Assembly: GCA_964354135.1 (NCBI GenBank)
Contig: CAYGZA010000003.1
Span: forward strand, 4,221 to 68,220
Length of the DNA: 64,000 bases
Direction of reading: 5' to 3'
Source: CAYGZA01 sp964354135
GTDB lineage: Bacteria; Planctomycetota; Planctomycetia; Pirellulales; Thermoguttaceae
Within the stretch, counting starts at the first letter, position 1; each line of letters opens with the position of its first letter. A program made the position numbers and the translations under genes. Shown one piece after another: positions 46,492 through 55,424 of the stretch. The notes beneath the pieces were generated by a model. It was not told the DNA's origin. It was given only the letters and a program-made list of their open reading frames with translations, and did no database searches.

Positions 46492-48051
46492 TCACCGTTT
46501 GTCGGCGCGGAGGACGTGGAAACGCGTCCCTTCCGCCGTGCGGACTCGCAACAGGACGCCCTTCTCCAAGGGCTGGCCTGTGACCGCCTTCCGGAAATCC
46601 TCCGCGGACTTGACCGGCCTGTGGTTGGCCTCAAGGATCACCATCCCCGTGGCCAGCCCGCCGAGGTCGGCCAGGCTGCCGGGCCGCACCTGGGTGATCA
46701 CCACGCCTTCGGTCGACGTCAGGCCCAACTGGTCGGCCACTTCCTTGGTCAGGGGCTCCACCTCGACGCCGAGCCGATCGGACCCCAAGCTCTTGGGCCG
46801 GCCGAGGCTCCGGGCCGGCCCCTTGGCGACCAGCCCGTAATCCTCGGGCTGCTCCAGCAAGGTCACTTCCAGCGTTTGGGGCTTAGCATCGCGGATGATC
46901 TCCATGGGTTCGCTACGGCCGACGCTCGTGGTCTCGACGGCCGACTGGAGTTCCTGGGGTGTGGAGACGCGTTTGCCGGCGAACTTGACGATCACGTCGC
47001 CGGGCTTGAGGCCGGCCTTGGCGCCGGGATTGTCGGGGAAGACCTCGTTGACCAAGACGCCTTCCCGCGCCTTGAGCCCGAACTGCTCGGCCAGCTCCTG
47101 GGTGAGCACGGCGATGCCGATGCCCAAGAAGGCCCGCTGGACCTTGCCCGACTTGACCAACTGATCGGCGACCCACTTGGCCTGGTTGATGGGGACGGCG
47201 AACCCGACGCCCATGTTCAGGCCGGTCAGCGAGTTGATGGCGGTGTTGATGCCGACCACTTCGCCGTCGAGGTTCACCAAGGGGCCGCCGCTGTTGCCGG
47301 GGTTGATCGCGGCATCGGTCTGGAGGAAGTCGGCCCGCACCGGGAGATTGATGCTGCGGCCCTTGGCGCTGATGATCCCCGCGGTGACGGTCCCTTCCAG
47401 TCCGAACGGATCGCCGAGGGCCAGCACCCAGTCGCCCACGGCCACCTTGTCGCTGTCGGCCACCTTGGCGGCCTTGAGCTTGCCGGCCCCCTTGATCCGC
47501 ACGATGGCCAGGTCGGCCTTGCGATCGGTCTTGATTTCGGCGGGCTCGAACTCGCGGCCGTCCATCAGGCGCACGATCACCTTGCCATCGCCGTCGACGA
47601 CGTGATTGTTCGTAAGCACGATCCCCGACTCGTCAATGATCACCCCCGAACCGACGCCGAAGACCTCGCGGCGCGGGACGGAGGGCATTCCCCGCGGCAT
47701 ATCGCGGAAGAAGCGGCGGAGGTCGGGGTTGCGGCGGAACAGGTCGCCGAAGGGCGTGTCGTCCAGCTCGTCGCCCTCGTCGGGGGGCGCTCGGCTATCC
47801 GAGCGCTCGACCATCAAGGGGCGTTTCTCGATCCTCACCACGGACGGGAGCGCCCGACCGGCGGCCTCGCGAAAGGCCTTCGATAGCCCCTTGGCGTACT
47901 GAGCCGCCTCCGAAGACGTGACTGCCGAAGCGGCTTCCGGCTCCTTCGGGTTGAGGGGGTCTTTGGCGATCGAGCCGACGGTCAGGATGCCGACCACCCC
48001 CACCAGCGCGACCGCCAAGAGCCACGTGCGGACTTTCATTCCCAGAATCAT
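46492..48051 (-). CDS. htrA: HtrA/DegP-family periplasmic serine protease
   Basis: 519 aa from ATG at 48051; an in-frame GTG nine bases upstream with a closer AGGA is an alternative. An N-terminal hydrophobic segment (WLLAVALVGVVGILTVG) is signal or anchor. The trypsin-like domain has a complete triad: His150 in TNNHVVDG, Asp180 in KADLAIVRI, Ser254 in NPGNSGGPL. Two PDZ domains follow (AFLGIGIAVL...GDVIVKFAGKRVSTPQEL and RLGVEVEPL...GMVILEANHRPV). It degrades or refolds damaged envelope proteins. It reads toward the hairpin at 46432. Confidence 0.95.
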   Translation of the reverse strand: MILGMKVRTWLLAVALVGVVGILTVGSIAKDPLNPKEPEAASAVTSSEAAQYAKGLSKAFREAAGRALPSVVRIEKRPLMVERSDSRAPPDEGDELDDTPFGDLFRRNPDLRRFFRDMPRGMPSVPRREVFGVGSGVIIDESGIVLTNNHVVDGDGKVIVRLMDGREFEPAEIKTDRKADLAIVRIKGAGKLKAAKVADSDKVAVGDWVLALGDPFGLEGTVTAGIISAKGRSINLPVRADFLQTDAAINPGNSGGPLVNLDGEVVGINTAINSLTGLNMGVGFAVPINQAKWVADQLVKSGKVQRAFLGIGIAVLTQELAEQFGLKAREGVLVNEVFPDNPGAKAGLKPGDVIVKFAGKRVSTPQELQSAVETTSVGRSEPMEIIRDAKPQTLEVTLLEQPEDYGLVAKGPARSLGRPKSLGSDRLGVEVEPLTKEVADQLGLTSTEGVVITQVRPGSLADLGGLATGMVILEANHRPVKSAEDFRKAVTGQPLEKGVLLRVRTAEGTRFHVLRADKR

Positions 48052-48251
48052 CTTGTTCACGGGTCCTTTCTCCTTGGAAGCGATTTGCAGGCTGAAACCC
48101 AGGTTGCCGGAGCCCCAAGCGCAATCCGGCTGACTTGATACGGAGCACACATAGTAACTGTTGCCGTGTCCCAGCGTATCTTTCACGACCAGATTGAGGA
48201 ATTCCCCCGCGCTGGGAATGGCCATGCACCCATTGGACCGGGACAGTGGCC

Positions 48252-48281
48252 TTGGCGCACCAGATGGGTAGCAGGTACAAT
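48252..48281 (+). promoter_or_regulatory. Putative promoter of the GT87-like gene
   Basis: TTGGCG, an 18-base spacer and TACAAT (5 of 6 at -10), about 70 bases before the start codon. It lies in the divergent gap with htrA. Confidence 0.4.
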
Positions 48282-48350
48282 CCGGCCCCCCGCCGTGCGG
48301 GTCCCCACTCGGCGTGGTATCTGGCTGCACCTCGGCGGGAGCCTAAGGCA

Positions 48351-49679
48351 ATGCTCGGTGTTTGGAAGAAGACGGTCCTCAGGGCGTTCCGCGCGTTGCC
48401 GCCGGACGGGGGGCCTCCCCCGCACTCGCACCTGCACAATTTCGCAGTGCAGCTCTGGATTGCGCTGGCGGTGGCGGTGAGCGTCAAGGACCTGGTCGCG
48501 CCGACCTTGCACACGAACTACCCGCATTTCGAATACGGCGCCCGGCAGTGGCTCGCCGGCGAGGACATGTACGAGAGGTGCGACGTCGGCTACGTCATCC
48601 TCGACTACCGCTACAGCCCGGCGTTTGCCGTGGGGATGGTGCCGCTTGCCGCCCTGCCGGCGCGGGTCGGGGCGCTGGCGTTCAGTTGGCTGAACCTCGC
48701 GGGGTTCTACTTCGCCCTGCGGGCCTTGGTGCGGCATGTTCTACCCGGCCGTTGGACGCCGCAGCAGCAAGCGGTCTTCTTGATCCTGGTGCTGCCGGCC
48801 TCCGCGCGGATGTTCTGGGCCGTCCAGAGCAATCCGCTGGTGCTGGCCCTGGTTGTCTTTGGGGCCGTGGCAGTCTCCAACGGGCGCTGGTGGCCGGCGG
48901 CAGTCCTCTTAGCGCTGGCGGTACACATCAAGATCTGGCCGATCGCTGCGGCTCTTCTCCTGGTTGCCTGCCGGCCGCGGCAGCTCGCCGTGCGGCTGGC
49001 CGCGTCGGTGGCCGCGGTGGGGGCCGTCCCCTTTCTCACCAAGCCCTTTTCCGTGGTCTGTTTTCAGTACCACGCCTGGTATGCCGCACTCATGGGGCGG
49101 ATGCAGATCCGCAACATCTGCCACGACGCGTGGACGGTCTGGGAACTGACCCCGGCCCCGATCTCACCCCAAGGGTACGTCGTTCTCCAATGGAGCGCGG
49201 CCTTGCTCGTGCTGGCGCTCGTCTTGTGGCAGCACCGGCGAGGAGCCTCCATCGCCCGGCTGTTGACCTTTGTCTTGGCGCTGTGGGCCGCGTGGCAACT
49301 GGTCGTCGGGCCCGGCACGGAGCGGAATACGTTCGGAATCATCGCGCCCTTCACGAGTTGGGGGCTCTTGACGGCGCTGGAGGAGAAACGGGGGCGGCTC
49401 TGGATGGCGACGGCCTTCTTGCTGACCGTGGTCCTGGCCAACGGGAACGTCGAGCGCATTCTGGAGCCCTGGCTCCCTGCGGTATTGGCTGCCCATCCGC
49501 TCGGTGTCTTGATGTTCGCCGTGTGGACGGTCCGCTACGCCCGGGCACGGGAGTGTACGCCGGAGGCGGATCGGACGACTGGAGAGCCGTACCCTACAAT
49601 GCCAACGGCCGGCATCTGCGTGCGATGCGCAGACTTCCGAAGTCTCAAGGACTTCGGAAGTCTCTCCGGGTGCAGCTAA
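48351..49679 (+). CDS. GT87-like polyprenol-linked mannosyltransferase-type membrane protein (DUF2029)
   Basis: 442 aa from ATG at 48351 (purine-rich GGGAGCC upstream). About ten hydrophobic helices; the first loop holds LHTNYPHFEYGARQWLAGEDMYERCDVGYVILDYRYSPAFA, the DUF2029/GT87 pattern with acidic residues after helix 1, and VHIKIWPIAAALLL follows. GT87 enzymes use polyprenyl-phosphate mannose outside the membrane. The last ~18 residues (CADFRSLKDFGSLSGC) are encoded by a dispersed palindromic repeat, so the native C-terminus was probably shorter or different. It converges on the FucI-like gene. Confidence 0.75.
   Translation: MLGVWKKTVLRAFRALPPDGGPPPHSHLHNFAVQLWIALAVAVSVKDLVAPTLHTNYPHFEYGARQWLAGEDMYERCDVGYVILDYRYSPAFAVGMVPLAALPARVGALAFSWLNLAGFYFALRALVRHVLPGRWTPQQQAVFLILVLPASARMFWAVQSNPLVLALVVFGAVAVSNGRWWPAAVLLALAVHIKIWPIAAALLLVACRPRQLAVRLAASVAAVGAVPFLTKPFSVVCFQYHAWYAALMGRMQIRNICHDAWTVWELTPAPISPQGYVVLQWSAALLVLALVLWQHRRGASIARLLTFVLALWAAWQLVVGPGTERNTFGIIAPFTSWGLLTALEEKRGRLWMATAFLLTVVLANGNVERILEPWLPAVLAAHPLGVLMFAVWTVRYARARECTPEADRTTGEPYPTMPTAGICVRCADFRSLKDFGSLSGCS
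49631..49663. terminator. Palindromic hairpin between convergent genes (repeat copy 2)
   Basis: AGACTTCCGAAGTC and its reverse complement GACTTCGGAAGTCT, with a 5-base loop. This is the same palindrome as at 17653-17685, but here it sits inside the 3' end of the GT87-like coding region. Confidence 0.65.
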
Positions 49680-49693
49680 CCGGCACCGCCTCC

Positions 49694-51199
49694 TCACGCG
49701 AAGTCCGGCTCGAACTGGAAGGAAACGCGGGGGTCCCATGCGTGGACCGCTTCGATCCCATAGAGCTGGCAGTAGGCCCGGAGCTTTCGGACGTGGTCGC
49801 CGTAGATCTGGAGGACGTGGAAGCCGCCGATCTTGTGCGGGTCGTCTTCGGCCCCTTCAACGATGGCCCCGACGTTGGTGATGCACGCGGCCGACGGCGG
49901 GCTCTCGTAGTTGCAGACGACCTTGGCCCGATCGACGATCAGCAGGTTCGGCTTCTGGAACCGCGCCAGCGTGAAGACCTGGCCGATCCGCCAGATCGTC
50001 TGCACGGAGACGTAGTGCCCGCCGCTGTGATGGGCCCGGAGGACGTAGGGCTCGCGCGGCCCGGTGAACCCGCCGAGCTTCGTGGGGCAGGTGCAGTGGG
50101 CGTTGGCGAAGAGGTTTTGGGCCGTGTCCACCAGGGGGTCGGCCATGAACCCGGGGCGGCCTAGGAGGCTGTGGCTGAGGAACATGGTGGCGGCGGAGCC
50201 GACGTCCGCTTCACAGCCGGCGACAACGCCCTCGTCCATAAGCCGCGAATAAGCGAGGCACGGGATGCCGATCTGCCCGAAGAGAAACCCCAGGCAATGG
50301 CTCGTAATGCCGTCGGCCCCGTGGGCGGCCATGAGCTTCCGGGCGGCGAAGTAGTGCCGGGCGGCGCTAGCGATGTCCTCCTTGTTCACCTCGCGGATTT
50401 CCTTGGCCTGCTTGGCCGCATCCTCGGCCAGGGCCCGCACCTCGGGGCCGACGGGGGTGTTCTTGAGGGCGTCGATGAACGCCTGCTCGGGCACGTACTT
50501 GAGCCGCAGGCCGGTGTTGCCGTAGACCTTCTCCTGCTCCCCCGCGCCCTTGACCACCAGGAGCCGGCTCTGCTTCAGCGTTTTTTCCGTCTTGACCATC
50601 TCCAACCCCGGCCGGACGTCCTTGATGTCCAGCGACCCGACCAGGCAGATCCCCCGCCGGCCGGCAAGCGGGGTAGTGTTGTTCGAGAAACTGGTGCCGA
50701 TCTGTGTGAAGATGAGCGTCGGAACGCCGCACGAGGTGATGATCTTCTGAGCCCGGTCCCAGGGCGTGAAGATGCCGATCGGGCACAGTAGCAGGGCGTC
50801 CGGCTTCTCGGCCTTGACCTTGGCGATGAAGCGGTCGGTGGCCGCTTCGTCTCCCACGGGGATGAAGGAGTCGGCCAGGTCGATCGTCACGCCCAACTCC
50901 TTGCCCATCGCCTGGAGCTTCTCGGAGTACTGCTTGCAGGCGACGTCGTTATTGAATCCATGGCCGGGCCAGCCGCCGGCAAACGGCCCCGGATGCCGGA
51001 TGTAGCCCACCTTGACCACGGGCGGCTTCTTCTCGATCGGCGGCGTGGGGGCCGGTGCTGCGGCAGCCAACGTCCCTTGCAGGGCCGCTGCGGCCGCCGG
51101 GACCCCGGCTGAGAGAACCGCAAGGTCCTTGAGAAAATCACGACGACCCAGACGAAGGCAGCACGGGCAGCCCGAGAGTCTCAGGAGGTGATCTTCCAT
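49694..51199 (-). CDS. Tat-exported L-fucose/L-arabinose isomerase-like protein
   Basis: 501 aa. A twin-arginine signal (RLGRRDFLKDLAVLSAG at about 16-32) is followed by an Ala/Pro linker. The body resembles the FucI/AraA isomerase fold: Rossmann-like N-terminal domains (EKPDALLLCPIGIFTPWD; VPTLIFTQIGTSFS) and the C-terminal GITSHCLGF...GCEADVGSAATMFLS...ADPLVDTAQNLFANAHCT. The Glu in GCEADV and the Asp near FMADP are candidate Mn2+ ligands, as in FucI (Glu and Asp). Periplasmic location is unusual for this fold, which is otherwise cytoplasmic. The neighbouring dehydrogenases suggest a sugar pathway; activity is unproven. Confidence 0.75.
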   Translation of the reverse strand: MEDHLLRLSGCPCCLRLGRRDFLKDLAVLSAGVPAAAAALQGTLAAAAPAPTPPIEKKPPVVKVGYIRHPGPFAGGWPGHGFNNDVACKQYSEKLQAMGKELGVTIDLADSFIPVGDEAATDRFIAKVKAEKPDALLLCPIGIFTPWDRAQKIITSCGVPTLIFTQIGTSFSNNTTPLAGRRGICLVGSLDIKDVRPGLEMVKTEKTLKQSRLLVVKGAGEQEKVYGNTGLRLKYVPEQAFIDALKNTPVGPEVRALAEDAAKQAKEIREVNKEDIASAARHYFAARKLMAAHGADGITSHCLGFLFGQIGIPCLAYSRLMDEGVVAGCEADVGSAATMFLSHSLLGRPGFMADPLVDTAQNLFANAHCTCPTKLGGFTGPREPYVLRAHHSGGHYVSVQTIWRIGQVFTLARFQKPNLLIVDRAKVVCNYESPPSAACITNVGAIVEGAEDDPHKIGGFHVLQIYGDHVRKLRAYCQLYGIEAVHAWDPRVSFQFEPDFA

Positions 51200-51305
51200 C
51201 GTTCGGCTCCTTGGGGTGTGGTCATTCGGATCACGGAAAGAGGGCAGGCAACGTCGCCAGACCCTGTTCGAACCTCCAGCCTTTGGCCCCTGGCCCCTTC
51301 TCTCG

Positions 51306-52139
51306 TCACAGGCCCGGCACGTAGCCCTTGCCGAATTGCACGGTCATCGGCTGGCGGAAGCCGTCGCTGAAGGGCATCCAGGAGGTGGTGCCGCCGTCGA
51401 CGATCAGCGTCTGGCCGACGATGTACCGGGCGTCGTCGGACGCCAGAAACACGGCCACCTTGGCGATGTCCTCCGGCTGGCCGACGAAGCCGCTGGGGAT
51501 CACGCGGCCCATCCCTTCCCGGTCGTAGTTCGGGATGATCTTGTGGTGGTTCTCGACCTCGACGGCGCCTGGGGCGATGGCGTTGACGCGGATGCCCTTG
51601 GGCGCCAGCTCGATCGCCAGCACCCGGGTGAAGGCGACGATCGCCCCCTTCGTGCCGGCGTAGACGGTGTGTTCCGGGTAGCCCTCGTAGGCGTGGACCG
51701 ACGTGAGGTTGACGACCACGCCGCGGCCCTGGCGGGCCATCGCCGGGACGACGGTCTGCGTGAGGAAGTACATCGCCTTGATGTTGACGTTGTAGATGGC
51801 GTCGAACTGCTCGGGCGTGACCTGCTCGAACGGCCGGTTCATGGTGATCCCGGCGTTATTGACCAGCACGTCGATCCCGCCCAGGAAGTCCATCGCCTCG
51901 TGGCCGAAGCGGATTGCCTCCTCGACCCGGCGGAAATCGGCCTGGAGGGCGGCGACTCGCTTCGCGCCGCTGCGGCGGGCCTCGTCGACGACGGCCGTCG
52001 CGCCGTCTTTGCTCTGCGAGTAGTGCAGGACTACGTCGGCCTCTTGGCGGCAGAATTCCTCGGCGATTCCCTTGCCAATCCCCGTGCCGGCGCCGGTCAC
52101 GACGACGCGTTGTCCTGCCATTCGTTTGCAGTCATTCAT
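51306..52139 (-). CDS. Short-chain dehydrogenase/reductase
   Basis: 277 aa from ATG at 52139 with GGAGTGAAG upstream. Classical SDR: cofactor motif TGAGTGIGKG at about 15-24, NNAG in VLVNNAGI, the catalytic Ser in LTSVHAY and YAGTK with Tyr and Lys (about 164-168), and the C-terminal PEDIAKVAVFLASDDARYIVGQTLIVDGG. The enzyme would oxidise or reduce a sugar or polyol with NAD(P). It lies in a minus-strand run with a metallo-hydrolase, an E1-lipoyl fusion and another SDR, suggesting a sugar oxidation route. Confidence 0.9.
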   Translation of the reverse strand: MNDCKRMAGQRVVVTGAGTGIGKGIAEEFCRQEADVVLHYSQSKDGATAVVDEARRSGAKRVAALQADFRRVEEAIRFGHEAMDFLGGIDVLVNNAGITMNRPFEQVTPEQFDAIYNVNIKAMYFLTQTVVPAMARQGRGVVVNLTSVHAYEGYPEHTVYAGTKGAIVAFTRVLAIELAPKGIRVNAIAPGAVEVENHHKIIPNYDREGMGRVIPSGFVGQPEDIAKVAVFLASDDARYIVGQTLIVDGGTTSWMPFSDGFRQPMTVQFGKGYVPGL

Positions 52140-52146
52140 GGCGACT

Positions 52147-52941
52147 TCACTCCGGGAAGGTAAACGGCACCCCGTGCTCAAGCTGCCGGTAGCGATCCCC
52201 GATCCCTTCGATCTTCAAGTTCGTGCGCAATAGCTGCGGCGGCAGACTGTTGTCGGGAAACAGATCATAGTGGCAGGGGATGGCCACCTTCACGCCGAGT
52301 TCCCGGGCCAGCCGCGCGGCCTCGGCCGGGCCCATGTTGCGGAACGCCGGGTTGATCACCACCATGAGCACGTCGGGCTTGTGCGGTGCGGCAGCCGCAG
52401 CAAGGATCTCGTGGTACCCCGTGTCGCCCGTTACATACACGGTCGGCCCTCCCTCCGGGCCGACGAGATAGCCCACGTGGTTCAGATCGTCCGCCCCGAA
52501 CGGGATGGCCAGCGTCGCCCGAATCACGAGGTCGCCGCTCCGGTATACTTTGTTCGGCCAAATCCTCACGACTTGCCCGGCCGGCACGCCGAGTTGTTCC
52601 AGCTTGTCGGCCGCCTCGACCGGGGCCACGTACGGCCCCGTCCCGCCGGCAGCCCGATAACCGGCCAGCGTCTCCGGGTCGAGGTGGTCGCCGTGACTGT
52701 GGGTGATGGCGTACAAATCGAACCCTGCCAGGTCCGCGGGCGCCAACGGCGGCGGGACCATGCGGTCCAGGTCGAAACCGTATTGCTCCCCAAGCGCCTT
52801 GCAGCTATTGGACAGGTACGGGTCGATGGCGGCGATCTTCCCGCCCGGGCTCTTCACGACCACGCCCGACTGCCCGAGCCACCAGAGGGTCACTTTGCCC
52901 GGCGGGACCACGTGATCGAGAATCGCTTGGCGAAGGTTCAT
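52147..52941 (-). CDS. MBL-fold metal-dependent hydrolase, UlaG-like
   Basis: 264 aa from ATG at 52941. The metallo-beta-lactamase motif is THSHGDHLD near residue 85, the metal ligand Asp is in YVTGDTGYH, and the terminal His is in IPCHYDLFPDN. The opening VTLWWLGQSGVVVKSPGGKIAAIDPYL matches the UlaG family, whose founding member is L-ascorbate-6-phosphate lactonase. A lactonase acting on the product of a neighbouring sugar dehydrogenase would be consistent with context. The stop of this gene is 7 bp from the SDR start. Confidence 0.85.
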   Translation of the reverse strand: MNLRQAILDHVVPPGKVTLWWLGQSGVVVKSPGGKIAAIDPYLSNSCKALGEQYGFDLDRMVPPPLAPADLAGFDLYAITHSHGDHLDPETLAGYRAAGGTGPYVAPVEAADKLEQLGVPAGQVVRIWPNKVYRSGDLVIRATLAIPFGADDLNHVGYLVGPEGGPTVYVTGDTGYHEILAAAAAPHKPDVLMVVINPAFRNMGPAEAARLARELGVKVAIPCHYDLFPDNSLPPQLLRTNLKIEGIGDRYRQLEHGVPFTFPE

Positions 52942-53003
52942 GGCCCGTCCCTCACCCCTCGTCCCTTTCCGTTTCGGCACGGCATGAGCCTCGCCCTGGC
53001 GTG

Positions 53004-55412
53004 CTACTTCGGCCGGATCATCGCCAGACGTTGCCCCAGGGCAACGGTCGTGCCGGCCGGGGCAAGGATCTCGGCGAGCACGCCGTCCGCCGGCGACTCG
53101 ATCGGGACCACCGCCTTGTCGGTCTCCATTTCCACAACCGTCTCGCCTGCCGCCACGGGCTGGCCCACCTGCTTGAGCCAACCGACCACGGTGGCCTCGG
53201 TAATGGTCAAGTCCATGTTCGGCATGATTAGCGGCACGCCGGTGCCTAGTCCCTCGCCCCTCGCCTCTCGTCCCTCGTCCCTAAGGCCCGTGGCAAGCCC
53301 CGCCGCTACGCCCTTAGCGTCCGGCCCCTGAACCCTGAACCCCGAACCCTGAACCCTCGCTCGCACCGGCGGCTGCGGCCGGCCTTCGAGCACCGCCCGC
53401 ACGGCAGCCATGATCTTTTCCTTTGTCGCCACCACCGCGTTTTCCAGCGCCGGACTGAAAGGGTGCGGCACGGCGTCGGTGTGCAGCCGGCCCACGGGGC
53501 CATCCAGGGCATCGAACGCGTGTTCCATGACCACCGCGGCGATCTCGGCGCCGACGCCGCACATCGCGTGGGCCTCGTCCACCACGAGCACACGGCCGGT
53601 CTTCTCGACGCTGGCGACGATCGTCTGGACGTCCAGCGGCACGATCGTGCGGAGGTCGATCACTTCGCAAGAGACGCCTTCGGTGGCCAGTTGCTCGGCC
53701 GCTTCCAGGGAGCGGTGCAGCCAGAGGCCGCTGGAGACGATCGTGATATCGGTCCCCTCGCGGATCACGTTTGCCTGCCCGAAGGGGACCAGGTGTTCGC
53801 CCACCGGCACCGGGCCCTTGGTCGAGAGCAGGCTCTTGTGCTCCAGGAAGATCACCGGGTCGCCGGCCCGCAGGGCGGTCTTCATCAGCCCCTTGGCGTC
53901 GGCCGGATTCGAGGGGATGACCACGATCAGGCCCGGGGCGTGGGCCCAGACGGGATAGAAGCTGCCGCTGTGGTGCGGGCCGGCGTTCTTGACCGTGCCC
54001 ACTGCGGAGCGGACGACCATCGGCACGCCGATCTGCCCGTTGCTCATGTAGCGGAGCCGGGCCGCCTGTAGGACCAACTGGCTGGCGGCTTCCCAGAGGA
54101 AGTCGGAGATCATGAGGTCGTCGACGGTGCGGCAACCGGTGGCCGAGGTCCCGATCGAGGCGCCCGTGAAGCCCAGCTCACTGATCGGCGTGTCGATGAC
54201 CCGCCGGGCGCCGAACTCCTCGAAGAGCCCCTGGGTGTGGCCGAACGTGCCGCCGCGCAGGCCGATCCCTTCGCCGAGGTAGACAATGTGCTCGTCGCGG
54301 CGCATTTCCTCGGCGATGCCGTCGCGGACCGCGTCGAGCCAGCCCTGGACGACGGTTTGCGGCGGGCGGCCGTCGCCGGGCGGCTCGGGCATCGGCGGGT
54401 TGATCGGGTCGGCCCAGGCGTGGCGGTGGACCGTGGCCGGATCCGGCTGCGGCGACGTGCGGGCAAACTCGACCGCTTCCCGGATCGTCCGCTCGACTGC
54501 GCCGTCGATCTCCTCAAGCTGCCCGTCCGTCGCGTGGCCGGATTCAAGCAGGAGCCTGCGGAACCGCAAGATGGGGCAGCGGAGAACCCACGCGTCGATC
54601 TCCTCTTGCGTCCGGTAGCAGCCGACCACGGGGTCGCCCTCGTGGTGCCCGACCACGCGGTAGGTCTTCGACTCGATGAGCGTGGGGCCTTTGCCGGCGC
54701 GGGCCCGTTGGACTGCTTCCCGCGTCACGCGCCAGACGGCCAGCACGTCGTTGCCGTCGACGGCCACGCCGGGGATTCCGTAGGCGGCGGCCTTGGTCGC
54801 GATCTCCGTGTTCCGCGTGGCCAGGGTCAGGGGCGTGGCGGTCGCGTAGAGGTTGTTCTCGCAGACAAAGACCACGGGGGCATTCTGAATGCCGGCAAAA
54901 TTGACCGCCTCGTGAAAGGCCCCGAGATTGGTTGCACCGTCGCCGAAGAAGGCCACGGCGACCTGGTCCGTCCCGCGGATCGTCGCACTGATCCCGAGCC
55001 CGACGGCCGACGGGATTCCGGCGCCGACGATCCCGTTTGAGCCGAACAGTCCCACGGACGGTGCGAAGAGGTGCATCGTGCCGCCGCGGCCGCCGCAGCA
55101 GCCGGTCGCCTTGCCGAACAATTCGGCCATGAGGACGTTCGGCGGCACGCCCTTGGCCAAGGCGTGGCCGTGGCCGCGGTGGGTGCTGGTGATCCAATCG
55201 TCGCGCCGCAGGTTGGCCATCGCGCCCACGGCGGTGGCCTCTTCGCCGACGTAGAGGTGAATGAACCCCGGGACCTCGCCCGCCTTGTACAATGCCTGCA
55301 CGGTCCGCTCGAAGCGGCGCAAGAGCACCATTTGGCGGTAGAGGCGCAGCAGGCCGGCGACGCCCAGCTCGGACGGAAACGGCGAAACGACTTTCTGCTG
55401 CAAGCTGCTCAC
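53004..55412 (-). CDS. E1-alpha / E1-beta / lipoyl-domain fusion of a 2-oxo acid dehydrogenase
   Basis: 802 aa. Residues ~15-335 are the thiamine-diphosphate E1-alpha chain, with the GDGATNLGAFHEAVNFAG...CENN motif near 170-200. Residues ~350-685 are the E1-beta chain (VYLGEGIGLRGGTFGHTQGL, GVPMVVRSAVG). A linker of ~40 residues follows, then a lipoyl domain from ~725 with METDKAVVPIES, whose lysine near 763 would carry lipoate. In most bacteria these parts are separate or fused differently, and the lipoyl domain sits on E2. The linker (VQGSGFRVQG...DEGREARGEG) is encoded by tandem CCTGAACC-type repeats. Pyruvate, acetoin or another 2-oxo acid could be the substrate; the catalytic E2 core is not here. 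Confidence 0.88.
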   Translation of the reverse strand: MSSLQQKVVSPFPSELGVAGLLRLYRQMVLLRRFERTVQALYKAGEVPGFIHLYVGEEATAVGAMANLRRDDWITSTHRGHGHALAKGVPPNVLMAELFGKATGCCGGRGGTMHLFAPSVGLFGSNGIVGAGIPSAVGLGISATIRGTDQVAVAFFGDGATNLGAFHEAVNFAGIQNAPVVFVCENNLYATATPLTLATRNTEIATKAAAYGIPGVAVDGNDVLAVWRVTREAVQRARAGKGPTLIESKTYRVVGHHEGDPVVGCYRTQEEIDAWVLRCPILRFRRLLLESGHATDGQLEEIDGAVERTIREAVEFARTSPQPDPATVHRHAWADPINPPMPEPPGDGRPPQTVVQGWLDAVRDGIAEEMRRDEHIVYLGEGIGLRGGTFGHTQGLFEEFGARRVIDTPISELGFTGASIGTSATGCRTVDDLMISDFLWEAASQLVLQAARLRYMSNGQIGVPMVVRSAVGTVKNAGPHHSGSFYPVWAHAPGLIVVIPSNPADAKGLMKTALRAGDPVIFLEHKSLLSTKGPVPVGEHLVPFGQANVIREGTDITIVSSGLWLHRSLEAAEQLATEGVSCEVIDLRTIVPLDVQTIVASVEKTGRVLVVDEAHAMCGVGAEIAAVVMEHAFDALDGPVGRLHTDAVPHPFSPALENAVVATKEKIMAAVRAVLEGRPQPPVRARVQGSGFRVQGPDAKGVAAGLATGLRDEGREARGEGLGTGVPLIMPNMDLTITEATVVGWLKQVGQPVAAGETVVEMETDKAVVPIESPADGVLAEILAPAGTTVALGQRLAMIRPK
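53290..53358. repeat. Tandem CCCTGAA-type repeat within the E1 fusion linker
   Basis: From about 53326 to 53358 runs a string of near-identical CCTGAACC units; a related CCCTCG run precedes it from about 53248. It encodes the linker between the E1-beta and lipoyl parts. Such strings are common in intergenic DNA, so an insertion that stayed in frame is likely. Confidence 0.6.
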
Positions 55413-55424
55413 GAACTGCTACTG

